Positions 1 through 11,200 of a DNA stretch of 31,941 nt are shown here, in pieces. This stretch comes from Pleurotus djamor (taxonomy: Eukaryota > Basidiomycota > Agaricomycetes > Agaricales > Pleurotaceae). The notes below the pieces were generated by a model. The model did not search any database and was not told where the DNA came from. It was given only the letters and a program-made list of their open reading frames with translations. The first letter of the stretch is position 1. The number at the start of each line of letters is the position of its first letter. The position numbers and the translations under genes are program-made. Location of the stretch: positions 1 to 31,941 of the forward strand of contig JAPEVF010000526.1 in the NCBI GenBank assembly GCA_029747585.1. Direction: 5' to 3'.

Positions 1-1015
1 AAGGAAACTGTGACAAGCTTCCGTAATTCCATCCTGAAGAAAGGGAGGCTTGCGGGGAAGAGTGTTAAGGTGCCCACGCTACGACGACCGTAATTTTTGC
101 CGGGATGTCATGGACGTTTCTGAGAGTACACCTTGTTATTTGATTGGATATACCCTACAACTTCTCTGTTGCTTCTCTTTATAAATGGGTCAACGTAGCA
201 ATAGGCTTGAATGTCGTCAACTAGATATGTCGCATCGATGCCAGCCGGGAGGATTGGAGGGATGGGGCTAGCTATTGTTCGGCATGGGAGACGGATCGTC
301 TATCAGTTGAAGTCGAGCTTGAAAGGGGCTGGGACGGGGTTGATAAGTTTAGACGCTGGAGCGCTTCACTTCACTCTAAAAGTTCATTCGAGCCTATTAC
401 GCTCGCTGGAGCACAACTCTACATACTTCTACACTAGCAGAGCTTAAAAATACCAAAAATTCTACATGATTCAGTCAAACTCGCAAACTGGGAAGGAATC
501 GGTGTAAGTCGCGTTCTTCCTGCTCCGACAAACTCAGACTCACCGTAAACGACCCATCGCCGGCTCCTCCTGCTCTGCGCATCGGAGGCAGCCCGTTGGA
601 TCCTTTTCCAACGTCCACAACTACGCCAGGGCAATTTCGTGCACTGATGATATCCCAATGATACCTGATCAGACCCAGTATCGCTCCAATCGCTCAGAGC
701 CTGCCGCCCCGTCCATGCTCTGGGATGCCTTTGTGGACCACGGAACTATTGGCTAGATACTCGGCGCAGAGGGTGATCTCCTATCCGCCCCCAGTCTCCC
801 CGCGGGCGGGATAAAGGTCATGGATTAGAAGGCCCGAACGGCTTTTCTCTTCGCACAGCGCAGTGATCCGGCTCTCCCAGTATGGTCTGGCTGGCGGAGG
901 GCTGAGGGGTACACGAAAAATAGAAGTCGTATAACTATCTGTGCACTGCGAACTCTCTGTAAACGATCGTCAGCAAAAAGGCTCTTTGTTAGACGTGGAA
1001 ACGGAGGTGACTTAC
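1..1015 (-). pseudogene. B1: decayed family-B gene with conserved spliced leader
   Basis: Read on the minus strand from the shared promoter. A leader intron (1015 down to 957, GTAAGT...CAG) is followed by a long leader exon, then a second intron (543 down to 488, GTGAGT...CCCAG). These match the leaders of modules 3 and 4 closely. The coding part of B is almost gone. After the leader, only patches resemble B2, for example a block near 235-265 that matches B2 exon 3 at about 23245-23275. Roughly 800 bp of the B coding region therefore seems deleted. No open frame longer than about 75 codons remains. Positions 1-200 show nothing recognisable. The assignment rests on visual alignment with B2 and B3. 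The leader match is strong and the coding match is weak. Confidence 0.6.
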
Positions 1016-1202
1016 TTTCCTGCCTGGGGAAATCGCCACTGAACTCGCCTGAGCTTTATAGGCCGACGACTACACCATCACATGACGACGATGCATTCGA
1101 AGAGTCGCGAAATTAAGGTTCTGTTTGGAGGACGTTGACACCGCCACGCGACTGGGCTACGCTTCTTCCTTCTGTTCCACGACCTACGCTTCCTCGATCG
1201 CC
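1016..1202. promoter_or_regulatory. Bidirectional A1/B1 promoter (module copy 1)
   Basis: This is the gap between A1 (+) and the B1 leader (-). It holds a TATAAA facing B (1060-1055 on the minus strand), a TCACATGA E-box-like site at 1078-1085, and an AAATTAAGG element facing A near 1111-1119. A diverged version of the CTGTTTGG block of the other copies lies at 1121-1142. The same order recurs at the other three modules. The TCACATGA site fits the TCACRTGA consensus of Cbf1/USF-type bHLH factors; the factor used here is unknown. Confidence 0.6.
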
Positions 1203-2957
1203 ATGGCTTCAACCAAGCTCACCAAATACCTCACCCAGGATCACGTCTACACTCCGTATGAATTTGATGAATCTACGCTTCGCGATGCAAATTTCAAGCG
1301 ATTTATCTATAATGGTCGCCGAGGCGAAATAGCAAATAACGAGACAGTCGGGTATTATGGCAGATCAATTCACAGTCTGGCCACTCGTATCACTAGTACT
1401 CGTTTTGTAACGGAGGATGCTGGGTTCGACCCCTCGAAGTCGAAATGGGCGATTGAAGTAAGGACATCATTTTATCTCTATTTCCGTCATGGACAATCGT
1501 CAATCACGCTTGTATTAGTACCTTACATTTGCCTTGACCCAACCCGAAACTATGGCCCGCGCTATGGCCAGTGGAGTAGACTTGAAGATCGTCCAGCTTG
1601 ACCCAGAGGAAAAGGCCCAAATACGTGCGTGGTTTACGAGCAAACAAGGGGGGTGTCCCAAGATGCTGGCCGACCTCATGCAAGCCCAGTCCTGGGGAAT
1701 AGACGCTTGCGCTGGGTTCGACGCCGTTATCGATCACACCTACAACAACCTCTTCGCTGCCTTCCACGTCGGACTCGAAGATTTCGAGATACAATGGCGA
1801 TTACTTGGGGAACAGGGGTTTCTCGAAGAAACCCAAGCTCGTTGGATCAGGGAACATAATTACCCGCTAAACACTGTGCACGTCGCCGACTTTACTCGGA
1901 GGTTTGATTTGATCGATGACGAAAGCCTCCAGCATTCGTTCGGAATGCTGCGTGGATTGTTTCCACCTTCAGATCACTCTTCAGTCTTTGATTCGAATGG
2001 AGTCCTCCACCAGCGCTTTATAAACCTGGCACACCTCGGTTTCGCCGTGCTTGACTGCTTCTTCGGGAAAGAAGTCGATTCTATTTATGTGAGGCACCGT
2101 GCATCAATATCTGGAGGAGTGTACTTTGGAATGGTTCGTACTCAACTCTGCTCACCTCGGAATGTGTTCGTGAATTAACTACTTTCATCCAGACACTAAG
2201 GGGGATCGTGCTTTGTGATGAATCCCTAGCATATATTGCGGAAAAGATTGGTATCTGCGACTTCCAGCCAAACTGTGATCACCAAGCAAAGGCACAAGCT
2301 CTATCAACAGCAGTAGGGAGGTTCTGGGTCGACAACCCTGCGTCCGTTGAATGGGATCTGAGCCTCCCCATTGGTATCCTCGTACGCATGGCCTATCAGG
2401 TTGTACGCGAACTCGACAGCGACTTGTTGCCCAGAATGTCGACGATTACCCCGTATCCGATGGTCCCTCTTCCCTATCACGACGACACCCCATCATCTTT
2501 CCAGCGCGACTTGTCTCAAAACCAAGCTTCTCCATCACCGTCTTCCCTTCCATCTCCATCTCCACCTCCACCTTCATCCCCATCCCCACCTTCATCTCCC
2601 CCGCCCATTGTGGTCATCTCTCACGTCGAACGTTCGCAAGGCAGCGCGGGCGCTCAGCAAACATCTACTTCTGCACCCACGGCAACGATTTCATCGTCGC
2701 CGATGAATACAGACGCCAGTACCTCTGCTACCAATGCCGAATCCGAATCCGCAACTGAGGTGATCATCGGGTCGAGTTCAAAAGGCTTCTTGCCATCGTT
2801 CAAATTGTTATCGCTTTCCGGACCCGCACCGGGCTCTGGTGGAGGTTCATCAACATCGTCGTCCGCCTATCGACCCTCGTCGGATAAGTCTGAGAGCCAA
2901 AGTGCAGCCCAATGGAAGCGTTGGTTGAAAAATGCCAAGGCACCCCTCAGGCGATGA
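1203..2957 (+). CDS. A1: Dicer-like tandem RNase III-fold protein, probably catalytically dead
   Basis: Three exons, 1203-1457, 1519-2133 and 2193-2957, with GT-AG introns of 61 and 59 nt, both phase 0, give 544 aa. The exon borders match A3 and A4 exactly. Residues 45-60 (NNETVGYYGRS) and 134-155 (MLADLMQA..., then AGFDAV) look like the two halves of one RNase III domain. Residues 250-337 look like a second: LGFAVLD at 258-264 stands where RNase III has LGDAVL(D/N), followed by LCDESLAYIAEKIGI, then KAQALSTAVGRFWVD at 323-337. Catalytic acidic residues are mostly replaced (GD to GR and GF, and the late E to S). The tail (about 375-544) is Pro/Ser-rich and ends basic. There is no helicase, PAZ or dsRBD. 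The ATG at 1203 was chosen because it matches the A3 and A4 starts. Likely role: RNA binding or dimerisation, by inference. Confidence 0.7.
2527..2606 (+). repeat. CT/CA-rich low-complexity tract in A1 exon 3
   Basis: Imperfect TCCATC/CCACCT/CATCCC repeats encode a Ser/Pro tract in the A1 tail. A3 and A4 have Ser-rich tails here but not this expansion, so it is probably specific to A1 and unstable in length. Confidence 0.7.
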
Positions 2958-3189
2958 ACCCATTGGCGCGCTTATGTGTAACGGACACGCGTAATTCACA
3001 AGTCTTCATGTACTCATACTTTGTTTTCCGATCAGAGCCCTCAATGATTTCACCAAGTCTACGCTGAGACACCGCACGGGTGTGATTCAATGTGGGCTAT
3101 AGAATTGACACGGTAATGGACCCGTCTTTTGGTTTCTAATTAGTGTTTGTTATCTATCCCCTTTGACTGCCTTTGACGACGTCTTCGTC

Positions 3190-3421
3190 CTGTTGGCTTC
3201 TATTTGGATGGGCATTCAGTCTCAAGAGCATCCCTCCAAGCGCGGAACATGAGAAGTGCACAGGACGCGACCATAGGATAAGTACGAAAGAACCGTGTCT
3301 GCCTCTTAGGAAATGACCGCCGGAGTGTAGAAAGTGAAGTATATTTCTTGGTTGAAAAGTGTGTACAGTTTGTCCTCCAAGTTCCAGATAGCGATACCGA
3401 ACCATAATTGCGACGCACGGG
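3190..3421 (+). pseudogene. 3' fragment of another family-A gene
   Basis: The sequence at about 3213-3330 matches the last ~40 codons and 3' flank of A3 (reverse complement of about 24700-24930). It includes the region encoding the A3 peptide ARLMKSAQDA and then a shared block around GTACAGTTTGTCCTCCAAG. Small indels break the frame. It lies 230 bp downstream of the intact A1 stop, so it is not part of A1. It suggests that an A3-like gene once sat convergent with the FMP52-type gene and was replaced or trimmed. Positions 2958-3189 show only A1 3' flank with nothing recognisable. Confidence 0.65.
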
Positions 3422-4550
3422 CTAGTTGGTGTTTGCCAGCTGAAGGGCTCCCTTGTTAGTTACAACAGTAAATGACGCGTCTTTGGGTCCGTCCTTTGCT
3501 GCCTCTGCTACAGCAGGAAGGGCAGGCGATCCAAGCCTTCCAGCAATCCGCATACTTTTAGCTAGGATGCCGATCTACGCAAAGGGTGAGCTTCTGGGAG
3601 GTAAGGTAGAGAGACGTGTACGTGCATCGATTTCCATATTTGAAGACACATGCGAAAGAAAGCCTGTTACGTAGCTAGAAGGGTCATTAAGTCCAGCAAA
3701 CGTAGGATACGACGATGAAGAGACAACGAGAAGACGCACCCGAATATGCTTTCAGCTAACCTCGGTTCTTCTCTCTGGGTGCCCTTGAGAAAGCCGGGTC
3801 GGAATACAATGGTGTCGCTGTAGCCCAGAGCAGCGAGTCCTTGCTCTGTTAGACCCTTGCTCCTGCCAGAGATGGATCAGACTTTTGTAGGCGACGGTGG
3901 GGTTTCACGAACTTGGGATAGAGAAACGGTGATTTCGGATTTGCACCGGTTGACTGGGAGAAACGTGTTTGAGGGTCAGTGACAAGAAGAAGAAGAGACG
4001 ATTTGAGAGACGAACCGAGCAGTAGACGATTCTTTGCTCGTGTGCAGGGTCATCTGATTTAGCTGCCTTAGCCGCGTTCAACACGAACCTAATGGTAGCA
4101 GGTCAGCTTGTGTCCAGTGACAGACGAGTTCGGATACGCACTCTCTATCAATCTTCTCGAATGCCTCTGCGCTACCTGCAGCCTTTCGCGTAGTTCCTAG
4201 CCTATTCGAACGGCTCAAAATCCATTGAATTCGCATTAGGACTCGAATGGAGACGCACGTTATGAAAACAACATCCCATTTTCCATCTTCCCATTCCGAA
4301 GGCTTCAATTTCTCAAAGTCCACAGTTTTCTGCTCAATCTTGTCCTTTCCTGTCGCTATTTTCTCCAAAGACGTTACCCTGCGACCATATTCCCCAACGC
4401 GCGAAAAGTCGTTCGACGAGAGTAGTTCGTTGAGTAGGTGACGCCCTACTTGGCCTGTTGAGCCAATTAACAGAGCGCTTTTACCTGGATGGTGACAGAA
4501 TGAACACAAGGAGTCTAGGAGGACGCAAGTAGGAAAGCCGTACCAGACAT
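3422..4550 (-). CDS. FMP52: FMP52/TIP30-type NAD(P)-binding Rossmann protein
   Basis: Eight exons on the minus strand: 4550-4544, 4484-4259, 4201-4142, 4088-4016, 3953-3913, 3862-3740, 3674-3626 and 3574-3422. All junctions keep frame, giving 243 aa, the usual size for this family. Visible motifs are GSTGQVGR near the N-terminus (dinucleotide binding), LGTTRKAAGS, the KIDREFV segment, SSTGAN, YPKSKG (a YxxxK motif) and FRPGFLKG, with NKGALQLA at the C-terminus. In yeasts FMP52 is a mitochondrion-associated atypical SDR; the human relative is HTATIP2/TIP30. Substrate unknown. The first exon holds only ATGTCTG. The last intron (3625-3575) uses a GC donor rather than GT, and the same donor is kept in the partial copy at 24486. 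The gene is divergent from the F-box gene C1 and convergent with A1. Confidence 0.85.
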
Positions 4551-4735
4551 GGTCGTAGGTCTTCGGTGAACAAATGAAAGCCGTTCAAAGGGCCAAGATC
4601 ACGCGACGATCACGAGAGCATGCCCCCAACAGTGACAGTGACACTGACAAGCCACGACTCGGACAGATGGCAAAGGCTGCCACTTGAACTTGAACTACAA
4701 CCACCACAACGACATCCTGCCGCTTTTCTTCCAAC
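4551..4735. promoter_or_regulatory. Divergent intergenic region between FMP52-type gene and C1
   Basis: Only 185 bp separate the two divergent starts, so both promoters must lie here or overlap the first exons. It contains short CAGTGACAGTGACACTGAC-like repeats near 4629-4650 and pyrimidine-rich sequence just before the C1 ATG. No clear TATA box is seen. Confidence 0.4.
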
Positions 4736-6506
4736 ATGGTGAGCTATTTATCTGCTCTATACTAATGTGATATCACTCAAGCCAACTCTCCAACAGACTC
4801 CTGGCCCAATCGATGTCAACACCCTTTGTGCTGCCCAACCGTTGATGGACAAGCAAATATTATCGACGGATGGAGCGCTCCCAAAGCCTCTTATGAAAGT
4901 ATCCGAGCTCAAGACATTCAATCAAGGCTTGAAACACGCTAGGAATACGTACAGCACCATTTCGATACTCCCCGCCGAATTACTTGGTGCTATCTTTGTT
5001 GAGGCAAGGCAGAGCTACTGGGAATCACTCAAACGTGATGATCATGATATCTGGATCTACGCAGTATCTGGGGTATGTTCTCGATGGAGAGGAACAGCGC
5101 GCCATACACCTCGTTACTGGGGCTTCATCAGCCTGACTGTCAACTCGAGGCCAACTTTGGACGCACTCCACTTGTCTGGCTCCACCCCTCTGCGCGTTCG
5201 AGGGCGCATAACTGGCTATGAACTCGGACTCTCGAATCTCAAGCTGGCTTACGACGCCCTTTTATTACAGTTCCCGAGGATTCAACAATTTGATATGATA
5301 CTCCCTCCTTCCGACGCGCGCGTGTCTGATCAGATTCCCTATCCCGCGCCCATCTTGGACTCACTCTCCATAAAGTACTCAATCACTGTTCATCGAGTGG
5401 AGCTTCCTGCTCAAATGAACGCTCTCTGCACTCTGGAGCTCTTCAACGCCATCCCATCCGCCGAATTGCCTCCCCTACCGTCCCTCACAAAGCTTTCTAT
5501 CACCACTGATCAAAGTCCTTCATCGCCTTCGATATATTTGACATGGCTGGTCCATTCCTTACAGAATACGCCTATCTTGGAGGTACTCGTTGTTAATATC
5601 TTCCAATTCACAAATGATGCGGTATCGGACGCTGCATCCCTGCCTTGCCTATCCTACTTCTCCTTTTCGACATCTCTTGTTAGCGGTACCATGACTCTTT
5701 TCGACTTCGTCAACCATCCGAACACAACGAGAATCGTGTACACGCAAACGTCCGGTCGCCCTACTGCTAAGAATTCGTCAAGCATTAGGAACCTTCTTAC
5801 TCGATTCGGTGATCAAATGGAAAAATCTATCAATCAAATCTGTGTCTCTGGAGATGCTTGCTTTGGAATGTCCGTTTATACCAAATGCTCTCCATGCGAG
5901 CCCCAGATCGTCATCTCGCTTCCGAAGGAAACACGAAACATTCAATACTACATGCCCATTTTGGCTGCGCTTCCTATTGATACGGTCCCTGGGCTCGCCC
6001 TGTCTGGATTCAACCGTTCGTTGAGCTCAGCTAGTTTCAACCTCTTCGAACCCTTTCGAGCAGTCAAGGTCATGAAGATATCCCAATGCACCCAGGATGT
6101 GCTGAAGGAGCTCCACTCTTATAGCGCGATACCCATTTTCCCGAATTTGCGATGCATTATCCTGTCGGAATGCGATGGGCAGGACCATATCCTCGCCGAG
6201 CTTATTCTCCAGCTAGAGCACCGACGAAAGAGTGGCCTGGCTGACCTTGAAAAGATCTACATATTTGAGTGCGACTTGGACTCAGATGACGAACCCCTCA
6301 TCGAGAATCTCCAGGACTTCTGTGAAGTTGAATGGGATGGCTTGTTTGCGCCGAGAGATGCTTGGGAATCCGAGAGCGAATCGTCGGAATCATCGGAGTC
6401 TTCAGACTCTTCTGTGGCATCAATTGCTAGTGGTGATGCCTTGATCCAAACCCCAGCGTCCGCATCGCCGTTCATAGTTGATGTTCACTTTTTCACCGAT
6501 CCGTAA
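4736..6506 (+). CDS. C1: F-box-like protein with LRR-like body
   Basis: Best model: exon 1 is just ATG (4736-4738), followed by a GT-AG intron 4739-4796 containing a CTAAT branch-like site, and exon 2 4797-6506, giving 570 aa. An alternative acceptor at 4781 also keeps frame. Residues about 54-115 form an F-box-like segment (ISILPAELLGAIFVEAR, then CSRWRGTARHTPRYWGFISL), the common agaricomycete arrangement. The rest is leucine-rich and repeat-like, ending in an acidic Ser/Glu stretch (about 520-550) and a hydrophobic C-terminus. F-box proteins recruit substrates to SCF ubiquitin ligases; substrate unknown. C2 on the opposite strand is a clear full-length paralogue, including the acidic tail and the following SGDAL motif. 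Mushroom genomes carry large families of such genes. Confidence 0.8.
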
Positions 6507-6825
6507 TGTCTCCGATGTGACCAAGCTCCCTTAATTCACTGACTTTGTGGTGATCTTCAAGGTAGCGCGTGTTGACCTGAACGTCGCAGGAAATTCAAAT
6601 CAGCGTTTCTCTCTGCGTATCATACTTCCCCCAGTCATCATATCTAGGCCAATGAGCTCACAGACTCATACGAGGGCCAGCCTGATCGGGAATCAATTTG
6701 TCGAGACCGCCATTTCCTTCAACAGACACTATTCCACAAGCCCTCTACCCCCGGGCGTCGTGTTTCCGTTTCCCTTGCGCCCAATGGGGTAGAAGGGTAT
6801 AATCTATGAAACAAATGCGCTGGGC

Positions 6826-6836
6826 TATATAGTTCA
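6826..6836 (+). promoter_or_regulatory. TATA element of D1
   Basis: TATATAGTTCA lies 44 bp upstream of the D1 ATG. An identical 11-mer lies upstream of the paralogue D2, so it was kept after duplication while the surrounding sequence diverged. The rest of the 6507-6880 gap shows no recognisable gene. Confidence 0.55.
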
Positions 6837-6880
6837 ACGACTAGGCCTAAATTTTCAACCTATCGCTCAGGTTCTAACTT

Positions 6881-8143
6881 ATGTCCCCCGCTACACCCAG
6901 CTTCACTATCAGCAAGGCTCGTCTTGTTGGTCTTTTCCTAGAATGCATCGCATATGGGGTATCTTTGGTCACCATACCCCTCTGCATTCGTGCACTCGTC
7001 TGGTCCAGAGGTCGGATGCGAAGTCTGGGCACTATCCATTGGATTACTCTCATCGCCGCTCTCCTGCTGGCATTCTTCGCCACATTTGATGTTATAATCA
7101 CTCTTATATGGCTCATTGATGCCTTCGTATTGTACGAAGGTCCTGGCGGCGCGCCCACTGTTTTCCTAAATATCTCCGATTGGATCAATGTCATGAAGGT
7201 GTGTCCGTGGTTTCGTGCGCAAAGCCTTGGCCCTTGTCACCGAACATTTTCTCAGAGTGTCAACTTGATCTTCCCAATACTCATTGGTGACCTGATTTTG
7301 GTAAGCGTCAAGTTAATTATCATTGAATACATGCATCCTCATTGGCTTCAGATTTATCGATGCTGGATTGTCTACGACAAGTCTTACGTCGTCATCTTCG
7401 CTCCCATGATAATATGGGTTGTCGATGCCGCCATGGGCTCTTACATCTTGTACATCGAGTCCCATCTCCATCAACAGTCCACCCTCCAGGAAGGAAGGCT
7501 TTTCCCTGCCTTTGCTGTGTTCTTTGCGATGACCGTCATCCAAAACGTCATTACTACCTGTGCGTTGGATTACATCCTGGGAACAGATGTAGCTGATAAA
7601 TTATCCTAGCTTTAATCATAATATGCATCAGGAACGTCAACCAACTCTCCGCAGAATTCGTTTCCAAGACCGCAAACTCAATGTACATTAGCACGTCCAA
7701 TTGTTGGGGAACGCAACTCCAAAGAGTTATGCGCATTGTCATTGAATCTGGGTTAATCTATACGGTGACTACAGCTATAAGCTTGGCCACATACCTCCCC
7801 AATGCGTATGTCTGCTACTCCGTTACCGATGCGGTAAATCGTTGTTTTTCTCCTGGCGAACTTTTATTGATGTAGATCTTAGGAGCTCCCTATTATTGTC
7901 ATTGCCTTCAACCTCATCATCATTCGCTGCAAACGTCGAGCACCTGATACGTCCGAGCACATATATCCTTACTCCGAACACTCAGGGATGACATTCAACA
8001 CACCTCAAATCATGACGAGATCAACAACTTTGTCAGTTGCCGATGTAGATGACCTGGAGTCAGGAGCATGTCCCAAGCAGCACATGTCTCCCAAGGAGGG
8101 GAGGGATCCGGTCGGTGGACATGGTCCGGATTTTAAGTTATGA
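6881..8143 (+). CDS. D1: seven-helix membrane protein of a basidiomycete-expanded family
   Basis: Five exons, 6881-7198, 7256-7300, 7352-7559, 7610-7833 and 7883-8143, joined by GT-AG introns of 49-57 nt, give 351 aa. Seven hydrophobic segments are visible: LVGLFLECIAYGVSLVTIPL, ITLIAALLLAFF with IITLIWLIDAFVLY, LIFPILIGDLIL running into IYRCWIVY, VVIFAPMIIWVVDAAMG, LFPAFAVFFAMTVIQNVITT, LIYTVTTAISLATYLPNA and LPIIVIAFNLIII. The tail is polar and cytoplasm-like. The GDLIL...IYRCW segment is typical of a large uncharacterised agaricomycete 7TM family. It is not recognisably STE3, so I do not call it a pheromone receptor. The first four exon lengths are identical in D2. Ligand and role unknown. 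Confidence 0.8.
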
Positions 8144-8221
8144 GTACTTGAGTCCTCACTATAATCGTTTACAGTCAATGGAAGCATGAATTCGTTATGT
8201 GCACATGGTTCCTCGTCTACT

Positions 8222-11200
8222 CTATTTGAGAGTTTTCTGATGTCTCTTCTGCTCCATAATTTCATCGTCGTCGAACATGCTGAAGGAGTAACGCTTGGGT
8301 TTTACATCCTTCGGCTCCATTAACCGTTCTCTGCCATCCTCGTTGGACGAGAAATCACCTGTCTCAGTGTCCCAGAGGTTTAGACCGGCCCTAGAAATTC
8401 CAGACCAGTCGTTTTCCATCAGGAGAGAAAACAAGCGAAAGGACAGCACTATCGGTTCGAAATTCGTATATCCGTGACCAGATGTGGCAACTCCAAACCT
8501 GTATTCTCAGGTTGGATCCGCTTGCGAAGACGTTCCCATCAGGTCGGTATGCCAGATGGTGTGCATAGTGATCTCTGGATAGAAAATTGTGTGGTACCTT
8601 CATCGTCTTGGAGCTCCATACCCTGATAACGCCCATTTCATGGACCGAGACAAACCACTCTCCGGAAGGACTCAGGATGAACGCGTATGTGTCCCAAGAA
8701 TATCTTGGGCTAATCGCTTGTCGACCTAAGAAAGGCTCTGCGAGGTCCCTAATTGTCAAGGAACTTCTGGGATCAATGTACGCGAGTCTGGAATTATTGG
8801 TGGAGAAGAATGTGAGGCCGGTGCTCGAGTGCGTCCTGTCTTTGATTTGAACGGTCATCACCCACTTCGGTGAAGTAGCGTTCTTGCGCCAGACCTCGAT
8901 GAAGCCATAAGCATTCCTCGCCAAGAGCTGATTGTCGTCAGAGAAACAGACATCCGTCTGCCTCTCTCCATTTATATCAAAGCTTTTGACGGACTTGGGA
9001 GGACGATTGGGGATGATTCTGGCGGCATCTCCACGTTGGCAAGATCAACAACACGAACATGACCCTGAGAGATGACCGCAGCTAAGGAGCAATCCTTTGA
9101 TATAAAACATCGTAAACCAGGCAGAGTAACTTGGGGTTGAGGTGGTTGGTTGCGCTCGGTATCCCAATTACTAATGTGAGTGACGCCATTCTCAAAGGAA
9201 TCAACGGAGGCGACGACGGCACAAGTTGGGCGATCCGCAGAGAAGCGCACGGACAAAGCCAGTGCGTCCAAAGGCTGTGACTTCAAGCACGCTAGATGAG
9301 TGAGAGTAGGGATCTTAGCTGGGAGCTTCTGAAGCGACTATGGACGACACTTACGATCCCCGAACTTTGTTGGCAAAGAAGAAAACTCATCCCCAAATGA
9401 TTTGACCCACTCTTGGATTTGAAGTGTCTGGTATTTCCGGCGAGCGCCCAGTTCAATAGCTCTGGCATGCACGAGGAGGCGGAGAGTAATTGTTCGGGTC
9501 TCCACATCTGAGTGGCGGTTTTCGTGGGCGAGCTTGAGAGCAGATAGCAGAATCGTCGCAGCATGGGGAACTTCTGTGAGCGAGAGGAGCCGAGAGGCTG
9601 AGGGAAGGGACAGTTCAAAGCCATGGCGAACAGGGTATCAAATGGACGTAACTTACGATCATCTAAGAACGACCGAAGGGTTAGGATGGCGGCGATGAAA
9701 GGGTTAAAGTCGACGGGGTCCTCTTCATCTTCAGCCTGAAGACGATGTTCAAGGGTATTACAGATATTTTCCAGGGTATCGAGCGTGTGTGAGACGTCTT
9801 CAAAGGGGTCCTTTTCGACGATCGAGTCGGATCGATAGGTCTTGAAAAGGACATCCCATGCGTACTTCTGTCCAATAGCATTTGGGAGGATGGTGGAAGG
9901 AAAGCAAGACCCCGAAGGAGAGCAGGACGTGGAAAGTGATTCAAGGCATGTTGAGAAAGAACCTGGCATTTGGTCCGTGATGTCGACGCCATTCGAGGGG
10001 TCAATAATCTGCGAACTATGGCCCGCGAGAAGGGAAGGGGTCGGAGCAAATTCGATGCTCTCATGTCAAGATTCAGGCGCCGTCATTGGTTCATCAACTT
10101 CACTGGTAGATGAGTTGAGATCGGTCTTTTCGAGGGACGTCATGGCCTCCTCATCGCCACCATCAGAACAGATTGATGAATTAGCTGCCTTGGTTTAATT
10201 ACTCGGGGAGCACCTAGGTGTGGCCTACGGATAATCAATGTAAGGATGAAAGTGAATTAGTGCAAGACTTGAACTTACGAGAATGTTAACGTATCCCTCC
10301 CTTCATATGAGAGACAGGGAAAAGGCAAAAGTTCGAGTAGATTCCAAATGCGCGTTAGCGAAGGTTTTGAGACTACTGTGGTCCATTTCCCTTCGTAAGG
10401 ATGCATGCGAAGTCTGTGAGTCATCGCTTCATAAGTCATCCATCGGAGAGCAGGACCGAAGTTAGCTAAATTCTCGTTCGAAACATTCCCGCCGCCACTG
10501 GATGAGAATTGGTCAGTACATTGGCAGGGGTGGGTACGATGAGAGTGGAGTGAACACACATGTCAGAGTGCGATCCAGCGAACCAAACTTCTTTGACATC
10601 ACCTCTATCCCCGCGCTCGGGTCCCAAACCACCGTTGGCGTATTCCGGTTGGAATTTGACGTGTCGTTCATCGAGAGCTAATGCGTGACGGAAAGCACAG
10701 ACATGGCCCATACCAGAGACAGTCTCGGGGAGAGATTTGCCCCGGAATATCCCAATTGAAGAAACGGTATCCCTTGAATGTTTATAGTAAGCCCTGGATG
10801 TGGGATTGAAAAGGGGGTGTGCGTACCATGCACCCACGAAATGGACTTTCACATCCTTGCGGCACAGGGTTGCCTTGAACTGTGAGCAAAGCTTGTTATC
10901 GCGTTCAATGTCCGCGTCAAGAAACTGAGTATGGGTATCTGAAGGTGCTTCGGTGTTGTTTGCGAACGACGCGTCTGATGTCTTGACTTCTGATTCACGC
11001 TTGGTACGCTCTGTGATGGAAGCGTATAGTTCATAGGCACTGGAACGATCAAAGTTGATACAGAGTGATCCTGGATGGGTTTCAAGGACGTACAAAGGGA
11101 TTTGGTTCTTGTTGCCTTTATGAAGAAGCCCAACCTTGAAAAGCGACTATGAGTTTCTCGTGGGGATTACAATAGATATCGCCTACTTTGTGAATCATAC

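Noticed and set aside
661..900. Repeat shared with 26930-27140 and 31840-31941 as a transposable element
   Set aside because: It always occurs at the same place in the B leader between two conserved introns, with no terminal repeats or target-site duplications, so it is part of the module rather than a mobile insertion.
1125..1202. Upstream extension of A1 to 1125 (26 extra residues) and of A3 to 26681
   Set aside because: These frames open with TTG and GTG rather than ATG, and the extra residues are not conserved between copies.
1016..2957. Head-to-head pairs as homeodomain HD1/HD2 mating genes
   Set aside because: Divergent orientation is similar, but neither A nor B has a WFxNxR homeodomain helix; A shows RNase III-like patterns instead.
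3453..3674. Plus-strand open frame of 73 codons with a related frame at 24486-24722 on the minus strand
   Set aside because: It looked like a conserved small gene, but both are antisense shadows of the last exons of the FMP52-type gene and its fragment.
6881..8143. D1/D2 as mating-type pheromone receptors (STE3-like) and the locus as a B mating-type locus
   Set aside because: Seven hydrophobic helices are present, but the motifs fit the large uncharacterised basidiomycete 7TM family, and no short CAAX-ending pheromone precursor was seen nearby.
8222..10145. Separate WD40 gene starting at ATG 10143
   Set aside because: That frame hits a stop after about 25 codons, and the linker sequence continues the DUF2235 protein; one disrupted fusion gene explains the region better.
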